64,000 nt of DNA from Paenibacillus sp. Soil766 (GCF_001428105.1 NZ_LMSJ01000013.1:1-64000); one strand, 5' to 3'. Numbered from the stretch's first letter, positions 35,288 to 46,200 are shown. Notes: a model not told the origin generated them from the sequence alone. A program made the numbers and translations.

Positions 35288-36023
35288 GATTATTTTCTTT
35301 AAACAACAATGCTTTCATTGCAAAACGAGGCAAAATTAATTGTCTTCTCCATCTAGATGGTTGATTTATTAATCGATAAAGCCATTCTGCATTTAACTTC
35401 TGCCATACAACTGGTGCTCTTTTGACTGTCCCAGCAATGATATCAAGACTTCCTCCAACGCCAATAGCAACCCTAACATTTAGTTTATTTTTATATTTAT
35501 GTATCCAAAATTCAGCTTTTGGGGCTCCAAGTGCAACCACTAGAACATCGGGACTCAAGGTCGCAATCTCATCTACAATTTGTGCCTCATCCTTATGATC
35601 AAAAAAGCCATGCTGTCTACCCAAAACGGATACGTTTGGGTATCTCTTACCTATTAGTTCTGTTGCCTTTTTACTAGTCGTCTCATTCGCGCCCAGAAGA
35701 TAAAATGACCAATTTTTTCTGTTACCTATTTCCAATAAATTGAATAGAAGATCACATCCTGTAACACGTTCGGGAAGTGGATTTCCCTTTAAACGAGAGA
35801 CCATGACAATGCCTGCACCGTCCGCAGTAAGGTGTCCCGACTCATCAATTATGGTACGGAGCAGTAAATCATGTTGACAAGACATGGTGATTTCAGGATT
35901 TAGTGTTACCACATGGAACAGTTCCGCCTTTTTTTCCTTTATTACTTGGTCAATAATATGGACTGTATCTTCCATAGTTATTTTTGGTACTGGAATTCCC
36001 ATTATTTGCGAACAGTTCTCCAT
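35271..36023 (-). CDS. tagA: WecG/TagA/CpsF family glycosyltransferase
   Basis: About 250 residues from ATG 36023, five bases after AAGGTGG. GT26 family: IDQVIKEKKAELFHVVTLNP (Thr of the active site), HLTADGAGIVMVSRLKG (catalytic Asp), ERVTGCDLL, FYLLGANETTSKKATELI, VVALGAPKAEFWI and FAIGVGGSLDIIAGTVKRAP. The C-terminal tail EWLYRLINQPSRWRRQ carries the basic membrane-binding motif. Family members transfer ManNAc to GlcNAc-PP-undecaprenol in wall polymer synthesis. Standing alone here, it may act on a capsule or secondary wall polymer. Its 3-prime end overlaps repeat copy 9. Confidence 0.9.
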   Translation of the reverse strand: MENCSQIMGIPVPKITMEDTVHIIDQVIKEKKAELFHVVTLNPEITMSCQHDLLLRTIIDESGHLTADGAGIVMVSRLKGNPLPERVTGCDLLFNLLEIGNRKNWSFYLLGANETTSKKATELIGKRYPNVSVLGRQHGFFDHKDEAQIVDEIATLSPDVLVVALGAPKAEFWIHKYKNKLNVRVAIGVGGSLDIIAGTVKRAPVVWQKLNAEWLYRLINQPSRWRRQLILPRFAMKALLFKENNRYNGT

Positions 36024-36180
36024 AGAATCCACCTTAGGTTTTTAACCACATTTTAACATAAAGGATTACTCCAAACTATCCTACGCAGTACCTCACGACC
36101 CTAACGGGACACCTTGCCGGTTTGGTGATATATGTTGAAGGCCGCCAAGTTGAGCTGTTGCCGCTGGGCTCCCTAACTTA

Positions 36181-36915
36181 TTAAATATATACTTCTCTAT
36201 TCAGATTCACAATGTCTTGGTGCGAATATCCTCCAGTAGTTGACGATAGCTTCTCTATAACTTTATCTCGTTGAGATGGGGCTTTTTCTTTATCTGCTTT
36301 TTTTAATGCTTCGGTAAGTTCCTCTTTGGTAAGTTCTGTGCAGTATGCAGGGGTTCCTGGCTGTTGCCTCCACGAATCACTTAAAGATCCGCTATCTACT
36401 GGGTCGAAGCCTAGCTCATTTACTATGTTCATGGTTATTTGTTTATGCAACTGGTTATCACCAGCAATCGCTATGGCAATGCGTCCACTAGTATCCTCGG
36501 GAGTTCCTTTATATTCTAACGTATAGGCTAATAAATTGTTGAAAGCTTTAGTGGTAGGTCTGCCTAAATGATTGGATACCCAAACACTTTCAACCAACCC
36601 GTTCTCAATTTCTTCAATTTCCTTGTCTCTTTGTGGATAATAATTTGATGTGTCTACAACAACTACTTCCTCCCCAACTTTATCCACAACGTTGCGAATG
36701 CTTGGCAGTGCGTGGAAAGGGATAGATATGACTAGAACATCAATATTTGTAATTACATCATCTACATTCACAGGTGTTCCTACAAGTTCTTTTCCTTCTA
36801 GCCGTTCAATCCCGCGAGCATCTGCAATTTTGACATCATGTCCATTCTCAACTAATTTTTTTGCGATATTCGACGCGATTGGTCCTGCCCCTATTATTCC
36901 AAATCTCATTTTCAT
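36181..36915 (-). CDS. NADPH-dependent F420-reductase-like oxidoreductase
   Basis: 244 residues with an N-terminal Rossmann fold (MRFGIIGAGPIASNIAKKLV, GxGxxx motif, then HDVKIADARG) and the family segment DVLVISIPFHALPSI. The middle contains VVVDTSNYYPQRDKEI and the C-terminal half has DPVDSGSLSDSWRQQPGTP. It belongs to the F420_oxidored/NAD-binding family (PF03807). Firmicutes generally lack F420, so another substrate is expected. Start ATG 36915 has AGGGAGAAATGAAA just upstream. Confidence 0.82.
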   Translation of the reverse strand: MKMRFGIIGAGPIASNIAKKLVENGHDVKIADARGIERLEGKELVGTPVNVDDVITNIDVLVISIPFHALPSIRNVVDKVGEEVVVVDTSNYYPQRDKEIEEIENGLVESVWVSNHLGRPTTKAFNNLLAYTLEYKGTPEDTSGRIAIAIAGDNQLHKQITMNIVNELGFDPVDSGSLSDSWRQQPGTPAYCTELTKEELTEALKKADKEKAPSQRDKVIEKLSSTTGGYSHQDIVNLNREVYI

Positions 36916-36977
36916 TTCTCCCTATTCTATAAGTTATTTTACTTCGGAGATCGTCTAGTCGTCTGCCGTCGTGTATA

Positions 36978-37393
36978 TCAATGTATTGATTTCATCGTCT
37001 CGCCATTTACTACGACGCGGCGGATGAAGAACGCCATACCCAAGCCAATCAATGCGATAATCATTGTAAACAAGAACACATTTTGAGATCCGGACGTCAT
37101 CGCGTTTGCAATTTCGGTCTGCTTGGTCGAAGAGGAGGAGCCATGCAAGTATCTCTCCATACCACCGGTAAGAAGACTATTTGCGACCGCTGTTCCAATC
37201 GCGCCTATAACTTGCTGTAGTGTATTCATGACTGCCGTACCATGCGGGTATAATTCCGGTGGCAATTGATTTAGCCCATTCGTTTGAGCAGGCATCCATA
37301 TCATGCCTACCCAAACCATGAGCCCGATATGCAAAGCCACGATAAAGGCCACTCCATTTGTAGTGCTAGTTGCATCTCTTTTCCTTTTCCCAT
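36978..37393 (-). pseudogene. MFS exporter (DHA2), only C-terminus left
   Basis: The segment GTAVMNTLQQVIGAIGTAVA and the last two membrane helices (VFLFTMIIALIGLGMAFFI) are the C-terminal end of an EmrB/QacA-type exporter. A start-like ATG 37393 behind AAGGAGAAGAGAAAC opens in another frame and runs only a few codons. About three quarters of the gene has been deleted. Two operator palindromes (37485-37498, 37516-37527) still stand upstream. Confidence 0.75.
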
Positions 37394-37484
37394 GTTTCTC
37401 TTCTCCTTTATTTTATAGTTGGACAAAGTAACCAACCAATATCTATTTTTTAGCTTTGATTAAGCGATATAGGGTTATTCACTA

Positions 37485-37498
37485 TTTAGCTTGCTAAA
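37485..37498. promoter_or_regulatory. MarR operator O1
   Basis: Perfect inverted repeat TTTAGC-tt-GCTAAA between marR and the exporter remnant. Same core as O2 and O3. Confidence 0.7.
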
Positions 37499-37515
37499 CA
37501 ATAATCTGGATTTAG

Positions 37516-37527
37516 TTAGCATGCTAA
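37516..37527. promoter_or_regulatory. MarR operator O2
   Basis: Perfect palindrome TTAGCATGCTAA, 31 bp (three helical turns) from O1. Confidence 0.7.
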
Positions 37528-37547
37528 ACATAAATGCAAGAGTTAAC

Positions 37548-37973
37548 TTATAATAAGTTACTCTCCATTTGCTTCAAAAGCCGCCTTAATAATAAGCGCT
37601 CTTCGGGTAAAATGGAATGCAGTAATTTTTCTTGCTGCTGTTTCCATTTGAATTCAACCGGGTTTTCTAATTCTTTGCCTTTATCGGTAAGGAAAATTCG
37701 CATAACCCTTGCATCATCTTGATCGCGTTTACGGTGTATAAATCCGTTTTGCTCAAGGGATTTAACCATATTTGTTACCGTAGGCGGCTCGCATTTTAGA
37801 TGTTCGCACAGTTGCATTTGTGTTACCCCATCGCCTAACCACAAACGGTATAGCAAGTTCTCTTGGCCAACGTAAAGATTAAGTTCCCGTAGAGACTCGC
37901 TATAATCTCGTCGCATTTGGGAGGAAATTCGATCTAACGACTGGCGAATATCGCAGTCCACCGTATATGTCAT
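37548..37973 (-). CDS. MarR family regulator
   Basis: 141 residues from ATG 37973 (GGAGGAG eight bases upstream). Winged helix: VTQMQLCEHLKCEPPTVTNM and VKSLEQNGFIHRKRDQDDAR, with wing RVMRIFLTDKG. It reads toward an exporter remnant, and three copies of TTTAGCnnGCTAAA lie on either side of it. It very probably represses itself and the lost exporter. Local autoregulation is inferred from the O3 site 28 bp upstream of the start. Confidence 0.88.
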   Translation of the reverse strand: MTYTVDCDIRQSLDRISSQMRRDYSESLRELNLYVGQENLLYRLWLGDGVTQMQLCEHLKCEPPTVTNMVKSLEQNGFIHRKRDQDDARVMRIFLTDKGKELENPVEFKWKQQQEKLLHSILPEERLLLRRLLKQMESNLL

Positions 37974-38000
37974 TAATATTTCTCCTCCACATTCACGAAT

Positions 38001-38022
38001 TATATTTAGCTCGCTAAATATA
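38001..38022. promoter_or_regulatory. MarR operator O3
   Basis: Perfect 22-bp palindrome TATATTTAGC-tc-GCTAAATATA, 28 bp upstream of the marR start. Confidence 0.8.
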
Positions 38023-38275
38023 TCACGCTGGAATTCTCGCGTCAACAGAACCTAATACTAATTAACGGAATACAAGCCTTCACATAGCCCAGAACCCCTT
38101 GAATAAAATCAATGGCTGCACCATATTAGTGATAAACATATGCATAACTGTAATTGTCAGGCTACTCATAAGCGGCGAACTCTCTATGATTTGTGGAGAT
38201 TTTAGAGCAAACTACTATGTGCTGCATGACTACAAACATTATTCCCTTTGTAATTGTCTTACATTCAACACACAC

Positions 38276-38374
38276 GTTATTCTGCCCGTAAATGTGAGCG
38301 AAAGGCTGCCGATAGTGCCGGCAGCCTCCCATTGCTGTGTATTGAACAATCTGTGTCTCGTTAGCGTAACGATG
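38276..38374 (-). repeat. gene-trailing CTAACG-box element, copy 10 (complete)
   Basis: Follows the HAD stop (38378). Left box GTTACGCTAACGAGACACAG, hairpin AGGCTGCC...GGCAGCCT (38303-38327), right box TTTACGGGCAGAATAAC. Confidence 0.8.
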
Positions 38375-38377
38375 AAT

Positions 38378-39040
38378 TCATTGAGAATTTAAAGATTCAA
38401 TTAACTGTTCTAATTCTAGTTCTAACATTGAATTAAGACGAATAGTAAAATTATCGAAAACCAAATCTTTAGTTAGCTCATTTGGAACAATTACAGTGTG
38501 CATTTCTGCTGCTGTTGCGGCTTTAGCACCATTTGGGGAATCCTCAAAAGCAATGGCATTATGTGAGTTAACTCCAAAATAATCTAGTACATTTAAATAT
38601 AGTTCTGGATCTGGTTTCACATTTTTGACATCTTCATGAGTTCGGATACAGTCAAAATACCCAACTAGATTTAATTCTTCTAAATTGGGCATAACCCAAT
38701 CATATGGAGCACTAGATGCAAGACCAATTTTCAAACCCAGTTTCTTTGCTGATTTCAAATAATTCGCAACACCTGGGCGTTCTTTTACATTTTTAATCAA
38801 CATGTCATATTTTTGTCTTCTTAGTATTCTCAATTCCTCACGATTGATTGGTCTTCCAATAGATTCTTGCAAATAGGAATATGGGTCAAATGCATTCATA
38901 TGTCCACCAATTCTTTTGCAATATAATTCTAATGGGAGTTCAATACCATGCACTCTAAAAACCTCTTGAAAAGAATAAAATTCAAATGTTTCCGTATCTC
39001 TAATTAAACCATCAAAATCAAATACAACTGCTTCAATCAC
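38378..39040 (-). CDS. HAD hydrolase, beta-phosphoglucomutase-like
   Basis: 220 residues. Motif I VVFDFDGLIRDTE (nucleophile and acid Asp), cap domain with ELYCKRIGG, motif II GLASSAP, motif III Lys in NVKPDPELY and motif IV AFEDSPNGAKAA. Subfamily I with a helical cap, acting on small phosphorylated sugars. The second residue after DFDG is usually Val (GVLxDTE). Start ATG 39040; the upstream GGGGGCGACATAG is a weak ribosome site. Ends in repeat copy 10. Confidence 0.88.
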   Translation of the reverse strand: MIEAVVFDFDGLIRDTETFEFYSFQEVFRVHGIELPLELYCKRIGGHMNAFDPYSYLQESIGRPINREELRILRRQKYDMLIKNVKERPGVANYLKSAKKLGLKIGLASSAPYDWVMPNLEELNLVGYFDCIRTHEDVKNVKPDPELYLNVLDYFGVNSHNAIAFEDSPNGAKAATAAEMHTVIVPNELTKDLVFDNFTIRLNSMLELELEQLIESLNSQ

Positions 39041-39146
39041 CTATGTCGCCCCCACTTTATTACTATACCAAGTTAACGCATTACCATAATAAATAATTAT
39101 ATATTATGTTTCAATTATTTGTAAGTGTTTTTCACATTTCTTATTG

Positions 39147-39177
39147 AGCAAATCTGTCCTTTAGTTTAATGACCATT
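39147..39177 (-). repeat. CTAACG-box element, copy 11 (right box only)
   Basis: CATTAAACTAAAGGACAGAT-TTG matches the right-box consensus. No hairpin or left box nearby. It lies between the collagen-like gene and the HAD gene. Confidence 0.5.
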
Positions 39178-39232
39178 TGAATATATCCATTACAAATACA
39201 ACAGATCATACGAGGGATGCGTTTCTTGAATA

Positions 39233-40624
<1,392 letters not shown>

Positions 40625-40980
40625 AATCCCATCACCTCCCTTAATTCATCATACGTATTCCTATCATATTTGTTTGGACTTAATGGTATTAGAATAATAA
40701 TACCCAATAAAATGCCTTTGACTTTTTATATATAGTAAGGTGCGGAGCGGAGTGAACTTTTACCAGTCGACACCTGGTCATCAAGTTGAGTGCTGTTCCG
40801 AAAGCAATGAGTCTTTGGGTCATGATTAGTTTCAACAATAACTTCCCTATCCTTTTTGGGAATACGGAATTAAAGAAAGAGTTAAACCCGGACGTACTCC
40901 CCAAACAAAAAACGCTACCAGTAGTAGCGCGGGATCATCATATAGACTGTATATTGCCTTCCTCGAATCAGTTCTGAAGG
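40625..40980. other. intergenic between collagen-like gene and IS110 region
   Basis: Holds GGGAGGTGATGG-type ribosome site of the collagen-like gene and a leftward terminator at 40913-40929. No gene recognised with confidence. Confidence 0.4.
40913..40929 (-). terminator. leftward intrinsic terminator
   Basis: On the minus strand CGCTAC-tactg-GTAGCG followed by TTTTTTG. It stops transcripts from the IS110 region before they enter the collagen-like gene. Confidence 0.7.
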
Positions 40981-41040
40981 CTCAACATACCTCATTGTCG
41001 TTTGAATTGAGTCATGACTTGCGAGTCTAGCAACCAAAAG

Positions 41041-42480
41041 AGGAGCGTAGCGGTGAAGCAAGCTCCTCAACTCCCTCGGTTCGATTAAGTTTTCTCACGT
41101 ATGCTCGCTTATTCGCAGGATTTCACCCTTGTTAAAAGACAGGAGGTTTGGAATTGAGTCACCGTAATAGACCTTGGCAACATGAAGGCGCACTGAAGCA
41201 CAGGGTGAGGCTTACACCCCATATATTTCCATATACTACACGTTATCTCCACGCCGCCCCTGGAGGTTTTTACTCCCATGTCTCAACGGGTCTATGCCCT
41301 CTCATTCCTTCGTTACACCTGTCCAAGGGGTGGAGCCGGTCTTGCTATCGTTACGGGTCTATGCCCTTTGGTTGAACACATCCGGTACCCCGTGCTTTCT
41401 TTTGAACCCCCGCGAATAAGCCAAAATTCGTACGACGAAACGGTTGGATATTACTAAGTACTTAAGCTGCTAACTGAAGTGGCATTGTTTTAGTAGGGTC
41501 GTAGGCTTCGTTGCTGCGGGCCATTCCAACGAGTATTCGGGCTAATTTTCCACACAGTTTCATAAGAGATCTCATTTTCTTCATCTTTTTCACCTATTCG
41601 GCTAGAAGCTGCTTTAAATGAAGCTTGTACGCATAAGTAGCTTGTTTAGAACCAACAGAATGACTAGCAAGAGCAATAAGTGATCTAGCCTTTATTTCGC
41701 CAGGCTGACGTTTCATTAGGGACTTCCACCCACATACCACATCTCGAGGCTCTAATTCCCTCAATTCTTCAGGTGTTGAGAAAAGCCGTAATGTGGCCAA
41801 TGAGCCTTTGCACATAAGGTTTTTAAAGACTTGTCGCAATTCAGGAAACACAACTTCAACCCAGCGATGAAATTGATTCTTCGCACTAACGAGTCTCGTT
41901 ACGACAGAGTCCCGGTTTGAGAAAAAGACTCGAAGTTCCTCAAAGGCTTCAGGTGTGGTGCGAGTGAAAGAGTAGTAGCCATTCTTAACCATGTCTGCAA
42001 TTACAAGCGCATCCTTTTTGTCGCTCTTAGATGCGTATTGTCACGGTTTTCCTTATTCTTTTTCACGAGATGAGGATTGACGAGAACAACTTCATATTGA
42101 CGCTCGGAGAGCCATTTAGAGACGTTAAGCCAGTAATGCCCGGTAGGTTCCATACCAATGATAGCCGAACTAAGGTTATGAGCTGCTTGCAGTGAATGAA
42201 TCCACCGAAGAAGATTTTGAAATCCTTCTTCATCATTCGAAAAGGTTATTGGAATACCGACCACGATTCCACGAAAATTAACTGCTCGTGCGACATGTTC
42301 TTGTTGAGCGATGTCGATCCCGACAACTAGATGCTGAGTGGTAATTATTTCAATGAATTGATTTTGTTTGTTCTGCGCTTTAAACTTCATTAGAGCGTCC
42401 TCATGGATGATGGGATTTTAAGGGCTATGACCCGTTGCGTACTCCCATCGTACCGAGGCGCTTATTTTTTTGCAAAGCTT
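41041..42480 (-). mobile_element. degenerate IS110-family element
   Basis: Contains the broken transposase (41461-42390) and about 420 bp of non-coding 3-prime sequence with a direct repeat GGGCATAGACCCG and several short hairpins. About 60 bp at 41073-41130 is shared, in the other orientation, with the flank of the IS110 relic at 51910-51970 (TGAAATCCTGCGAATA). Ends are not defined. The upstream side abuts repeat copy 12. Confidence 0.6.
41461..42390 (-). pseudogene. IS110-family transposase, frameshifted and internally deleted
   Basis: The N-terminal DEDD part (42390-42045) has LVVGIDIAQQEHVARAVN (first Asp), GMEPTGHYWLNVSKWL and VVLVNPHLVKK. A frameshift near 42040 leads to SKSDKKDALVIADMVKNGYY. 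The frame stops at 41594 (TAG). The tail reads on as KLARILVGMARSNEAYD to 41461. The serine-containing C-terminal domain (the GLVP...GGITKAG region) is absent, so the enzyme cannot work. Confidence 0.8.
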
Positions 42481-42498
42481 AAAATTAACGCTCTACAG

Positions 42499-42530
42499 GA
42501 ATGCTATCGTTCACAGTTAGCGTAATGACC
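42499..42530 (-). repeat. CTAACG-box element, copy 12 (left box)
   Basis: TTACGCTAACTGTGAACGAT-AGC just after the ilvD stop. The hairpin and right box are missing, replaced by the IS110 boundary region. Confidence 0.65.
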
Positions 42531-42571
42531 CTTCTCAATCATTGATTCGTCAAAACTGAGTTTACAACCTA

Positions 42572-44266
42572 TTAAAATAAATCTGTAACGGCCCCTTTGG
42601 AAGCAGAAGAAACTAATCTCGCGTATTTACTAAGAACACCTGTAGTAAATTTCAATTGTGGTTGAACCCATTCATTCTTTCGTTTCGCTAACTCTACTTC
42701 CGAAATATCAAAGCAAATTTCTTGCGTTTCACTATCAATGGTAACGATGTCACCCTCTTGCAGAAGAGCTATTGGTCCGCCTACTTGTGCTTCTGGTGCA
42801 ACATGACCAACTACAAAACCATGTGAGCCACCTGAAAATCTACCATCAGTTATGAGAGCAACTTCTCCACCAAACCCTTTCCCGACGATTAAAGCGGTAA
42901 CTGAAAGCATTTCTGGCATGCCTGGTCCGCCCTTTGGTCCGCAATACCGAATAACTAACACATCTCCTTTGCGGATCTGGTTTTGTAAAATTGCCTCAGT
43001 AGCCGCTACCTCGCTATCATATACGCGTGCAGGACCAGTGAATCGAGACTTTTTCATCCCTGACATTTTGGCTATTGCGCCTTCTGGAGCAAGATTGCCC
43101 TTTAGAACGACTAACGGCCCACTCGTCTTTAAGGGATTATTAAACGGGCGAATAATGTCTTGATTTTCAAGTAACGGTTCTGATGCTGCCAAATTTTCTG
43201 CTAAGGTTTTACCGGTAATCGTCATACAATCACCATGGAGAAGACCTTGCTCAAGAAGAAGCTTCATCACGCCGGGAACCCCACCAATATCACTTAGATC
43301 CTGCATGACATACTTTCCACTCGGCTTAAGATCTGCAATGTGTGGCACTTTTACACGAATGCGTTCGAAATCCTCATAGGTTAACTCTACTTGGACAGAG
43401 TGTGCAATCGCAATTAGGTGCAAGAAGGCATTGGTAGAGCCCCCCAATGCCATTACAAGTGTAATCGCATTCTCAAATGCTTTCTTTGTCATAATATCGC
43501 GCGGGTAAATTCCCATCTCAAGAAGTTCGAGTACTCGCTCACCTGCTTCTTCGCATTCCAATGCTTTTTGAGGTGATATCGCTGAGGTAGAGGATGAACC
43601 AGGAAGACTCATGCCTAATGCTTCTGCAGCAGATGCCATTGTGTTAGCTGTATACATTCCTCCGCAAGCTCCGGCCCCAGGGCAAGCGTTGCACTCTACC
43701 TTGTGAAGCTCCTCATCACTTATCTTACCATCATGATACAGCCCTACTGCTTCAAAAGCACTGACAATATCTACGTCTTTACCGTCTAACTTCCCAGGCT
43801 GAATTGTTCCGCCATATACATATACCGCAGGCAAATTCAGTCGGCCGATAGCCATTAAACACGCTGGTGTATTTTTATCGCATCCGCCTACAGCAACAAG
43901 CGCATCGAAACGCTCTGCGTTCGTAACAATCTCAATGGAGTCTGCTATAGCTTCACGGCTTGGTAATGAGTACAACATCCCGTCATGCCCCATTGAAATT
44001 CCATCTGACACCGTAATGGTATTAAAAATTAGAGGAGCGCCGCCATGAAGCTGAATTCCCTTTTTCGCTGCAAGCGCTAAGGAATCAATATGCATGTTGC
44101 ATGGGGTTACTTCACTCCATGTACTCGCCACGCCAATCATCGGCTTCTTGAAATCCTCGTCTTTAAAACCGACAGCCCTCAGCATAGCGCGATTAGGGAC
44201 GCGATTAACTCCCTCACTTATAACTTTGCTACGAATTCTTAAATCTTTATGACTAGACATACTCAT
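42572..44266 (-). CDS. ilvD: dihydroxy-acid dehydratase
   Basis: 564 residues, full length for IlvD. Iron-sulfur cysteines in [14 protein letters not shown] (about 122) and [20 protein letters not shown] (about 193), active-site region [19 protein letters not shown], and the C-terminal [12 protein letters not shown] and [13 protein letters not shown]. It dehydrates 2,3-dihydroxy acids in valine, leucine and isoleucine synthesis; related enzymes act on sugar acids. It is co-directional with a GntR regulator 14 bp upstream and not beside other ilv genes, so a catabolic sugar-acid role is possible. ATG 44266 follows AAAGG. Confidence 0.9.
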   Translation of the reverse strand: MSMSSHKDLRIRSKVISEGVNRVPNRAMLRAVGFKDEDFKKPMIGVASTWSEVTPCNMHIDSLALAAKKGIQLHGGAPLIFNTITVSDGISMGHDGMLYSLPSREAIADSIEIVTNAERFDALVAVGGCDKNTPACLMAIGRLNLPAVYVYGGTIQPGKLDGKDVDIVSAFEAVGLYHDGKISDEELHKVECNACPGAGACGGMYTANTMASAAEALGMSLPGSSSTSAISPQKALECEEAGERVLELLEMGIYPRDIMTKKAFENAITLVMALGGSTNAFLHLIAIAHSVQVELTYEDFERIRVKVPHIADLKPSGKYVMQDLSDIGGVPGVMKLLLEQGLLHGDCMTITGKTLAENLAASEPLLENQDIIRPFNNPLKTSGPLVVLKGNLAPEGAIAKMSGMKKSRFTGPARVYDSEVAATEAILQNQIRKGDVLVIRYCGPKGGPGMPEMLSVTALIVGKGFGGEVALITDGRFSGGSHGFVVGHVAPEAQVGGPIALLQEGDIVTIDSETQEICFDISEVELAKRKNEWVQPQLKFTTGVLSKYARLVSSASKGAVTDLF

Positions 44267-44280
44267 TCATCCTTTCACTA

Positions 44281-44946
44281 TTAGATTAGGGCATACAGTT
44301 CATGCATTGGTCTTATTAAGTTTTGTTTCATATGTGCTGAGGCTTTTTCAGTGTCTTTCTCTTCCAAAGCTAATATGATAGATTCGTGCTCTTCCACAGA
44401 GATAAGTGTCCCTGTGACTGGTTGCTTAAGAAAGACATATTTAAACCTTCTTATATGAATTTGCAGTGATGTGCTAAATGATGCGATGTACGCGTTATCC
44501 GATACATCTATAATTAAATTATGAAACTGCTCATCAAGTTCCATAGCATGGTAAGTCTGTCCACTCTGGATGGCTTGGGCGAATTGCTTATTTATTTCTT
44601 TCAAGACCTCGATCTGTTCCAGTGAAATGAGTTTTGCTGCATATTCAGCAGCCAAAGAATAGAGCGCAGCGAGCGTTGGGTACATCTTAAGAATATCTTC
44701 TTTTTCTATGCTCGTTACTCTCGTTTCTTTACCAGGAAACATCGAGACAAGTCCTTGCATTTCCAAAAGCTGAAAAGCCTCCCTGATTGGAGTTCTACTA
44801 ACAGCCAAAGATTCCGCTAGTTCAGCATCAATTAATTTCTCGCCTGGTACGAGTGTACCCTCAATGATCCATCTTTGGATTTGAGTTAATGCTCGTTCTT
44901 TAGCTGATACTCGAGTTGGTGAAGCAAAATTGTGGGGAACTGGCAT
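44281..44946 (-). CDS. GntR family regulator (FCD domain)
   Basis: 221 residues. N-terminal winged helix (about 15-80): QRWIIEGTLVPGEKLIDAEL, AESLAVSRTPIREAFQLLEM, QGLV. C-terminal FCD ligand domain with metal-site residues in MELDEQFHNLI and EEHESIILAL. First gene of a two-gene operon with ilvD. ATG 44946 follows GAGGAGACTTAAAATG. An inverted repeat 32 bp upstream is a likely operator. The FCD ligand is often an organic or sugar acid, which agrees with a substrate of the dehydratase. Confidence 0.9.
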   Translation of the reverse strand: MPVPHNFASPTRVSAKERALTQIQRWIIEGTLVPGEKLIDAELAESLAVSRTPIREAFQLLEMQGLVSMFPGKETRVTSIEKEDILKMYPTLAALYSLAAEYAAKLISLEQIEVLKEINKQFAQAIQSGQTYHAMELDEQFHNLIIDVSDNAYIASFSTSLQIHIRRFKYVFLKQPVTGTLISVEEHESIILALEEKDTEKASAHMKQNLIRPMHELYALI

Positions 44947-44977
44947 TTTAAGTCTCCTCTTTCAAGTTAAATATATA

Positions 44978-44995
44978 TATGCAATATATCGCATA
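44978..44995. promoter_or_regulatory. putative GntR operator
   Basis: Inverted repeat TATGC-aatatatc-GCATA upstream of gntR-ilvD, within an AT-rich promoter region. Confidence 0.5.
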
Positions 44996-45051
44996 TTGGA
45001 GTTCGATGCAATAAGTTTGGATTTAATTATTTATTTTTTTGTTGATTATTT

Positions 45052-45133
45052 TATTAAAATGAGCAGAATGCCGAGGGCACCTGCTCATGAAGATGAAGTA
45101 ATTATTCAGCAAACGTTCTGCGTTAGCGTAAAG
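45052..45133 (-). repeat. gene-trailing CTAACG-box element, copy 13
   Basis: Left box TTACGCTAACGCAGAACGTT (45113-45133) and terminator hairpin ATGAGCAG...CTGCTCAT plus TTT (45059-45088). Follows the HAD stop at 45183. No right box. Confidence 0.75.
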
Positions 45134-45182
45134 ACACGATTTTATCAACCATCATTGTTTACTTGTCTTCATTCATAATCAG

Positions 45183-45857
45183 TTAGACTTGCAATAATGA
45201 TAACAATTGATTTATTGAATCTATTTGGTACGATGGTTCATCATGTCCTTCAGTCCATGGATGGATGCCACGTATCCAGACTGGAGTTAATCCAGCTGAA
45301 GCTGCACCAAGGATATCATTGACTGGATGGTCACCGATGTACCAAGTGTCAGAAGCACACATATTTATTTCTTCAAGTGCAATAGCAAAAATTTTCTCAT
45401 CTGGCTTCTTTACGTTCACTGATTCAGAAATAATAATGGTACTTAGATACTCACGAATACCTAATGCATCTATTTTTCTGTTCTGAGAGAACGAACCACC
45501 GTTTGTTATAATTCCAAGCTTTATGCCATGTGATTTTAGTTGCTCCAAGACTTTGTACATACCTGTCGTTGCGACACTACAACGTGGAAATGTTGAAGCC
45601 CAATGCTCACTTATTCGGAAAGATTCAGGAGGGTTTTGTGCCCAAGGTAGTTCTTTTGTTAGTAGGGCAAAAACCTCTTCCCTTGAGCGATATCCATTCC
45701 CGTCCGCAATTTTGAATAATTGATAGACCTCTTCAGTAGATATTGTGTTTAAATGATTGTGAAAACTCTCCATAAATGCATAACTATACTTCATGAGTGA
45801 TTGACTTCTATCGGTCAAGGTTTCATCAAGGTCAAAAAGAATTGCCCTAGGTGCCAT
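45183..45857 (-). CDS. HAD hydrolase, YjjG/nucleotidase-like
   Basis: 224 residues. Motif I ILFDLDETLTDRSQS, motif II GIITNGG, motif III VKKPDEKIF and motif IV WYIGDHPVNDILGAASAG. The DETL/T variant and GDHPxND motif are typical of the YjjG-like nucleotidase or house-cleaning phosphatase group. ATG 45857 follows CGGGAGGAGTTAACGA. Single-gene unit ending in repeat copy 13. Confidence 0.88.
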   Translation of the reverse strand: MAPRAILFDLDETLTDRSQSLMKYSYAFMESFHNHLNTISTEEVYQLFKIADGNGYRSREEVFALLTKELPWAQNPPESFRISEHWASTFPRCSVATTGMYKVLEQLKSHGIKLGIITNGGSFSQNRKIDALGIREYLSTIIISESVNVKKPDEKIFAIALEEINMCASDTWYIGDHPVNDILGAASAGLTPVWIRGIHPWTEGHDEPSYQIDSINQLLSLLQV

Positions 45858-45910
45858 TCGTTAACTCCTCCCGATGTATAGTACAAAAAATACTAGTCTA
45901 CTTCGTTCAT

Positions 45911-45940
45911 CTTCAACAATCGTTATCCTTTAGCTTAACT
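45911..45940 (-). repeat. CTAACG-box element, copy 14 (left box)
   Basis: GTTAAGCTAAAGGATAACGA-TTG, 12 bp after the stop of the 82-residue gene. No hairpin follows. Confidence 0.55.
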
Positions 45941-45951
45941 CCATTTTTGAT

Positions 45952-46200
45952 TTAATGAATAATTTCGTGATCTTCTCCTTCTTTAGGGTCATTGATTACC
46001 AGCCACTGTGCCTGTATAACATTAAATTCTTGATTGCAATGATCGACAGCTTCATCGAGCATTTCAAACCATAAGTCAGCAACACTAGTCTTATCTTCTT
46101 GTGTATCATACAAAAAGACATACACTTCGCTCTCAGATTCGTAAACCATAACTTTTTTAACGTTCTCCACTGCCTCTTCAAGTAGGGCATACATTCGCAC
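45952..46200 (-). CDS. small acidic protein of unknown function (82 aa)
   Basis: GTG 46200 is seven bases after AAGGGGG. The product (MRMYALLEEAVENVKKVMVY ... NDPKEGEDHEIIH) has an alpha-beta pattern, many acidic residues and no membrane segment. No family recognised. It forms its own unit between left boxes (copies 14 and 15). Confidence 0.6.
   Translation of the reverse strand: MRMYALLEEAVENVKKVMVYESESEVYVFLYDTQEDKTSVADLWFEMLDEAVDHCNQEFNVIQAQWLVINDPKEGEDHEIIH

Noticed and set aside
36033-36180. A further repeat-element copy after the oxidoreductase gene
   Set aside because: It has CCCGTTAGGG and CTGCGTAGGATAG-like pieces, but their order and orientation do not match the left-hairpin-right pattern.
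40689-40904. 71-codon leftward frame suggestive of a transposase fragment
   Set aside because: Some similarity in feel (LLKLIMTQRLIAFG), but no diagnostic motif and a poor start; not enough to call an element.
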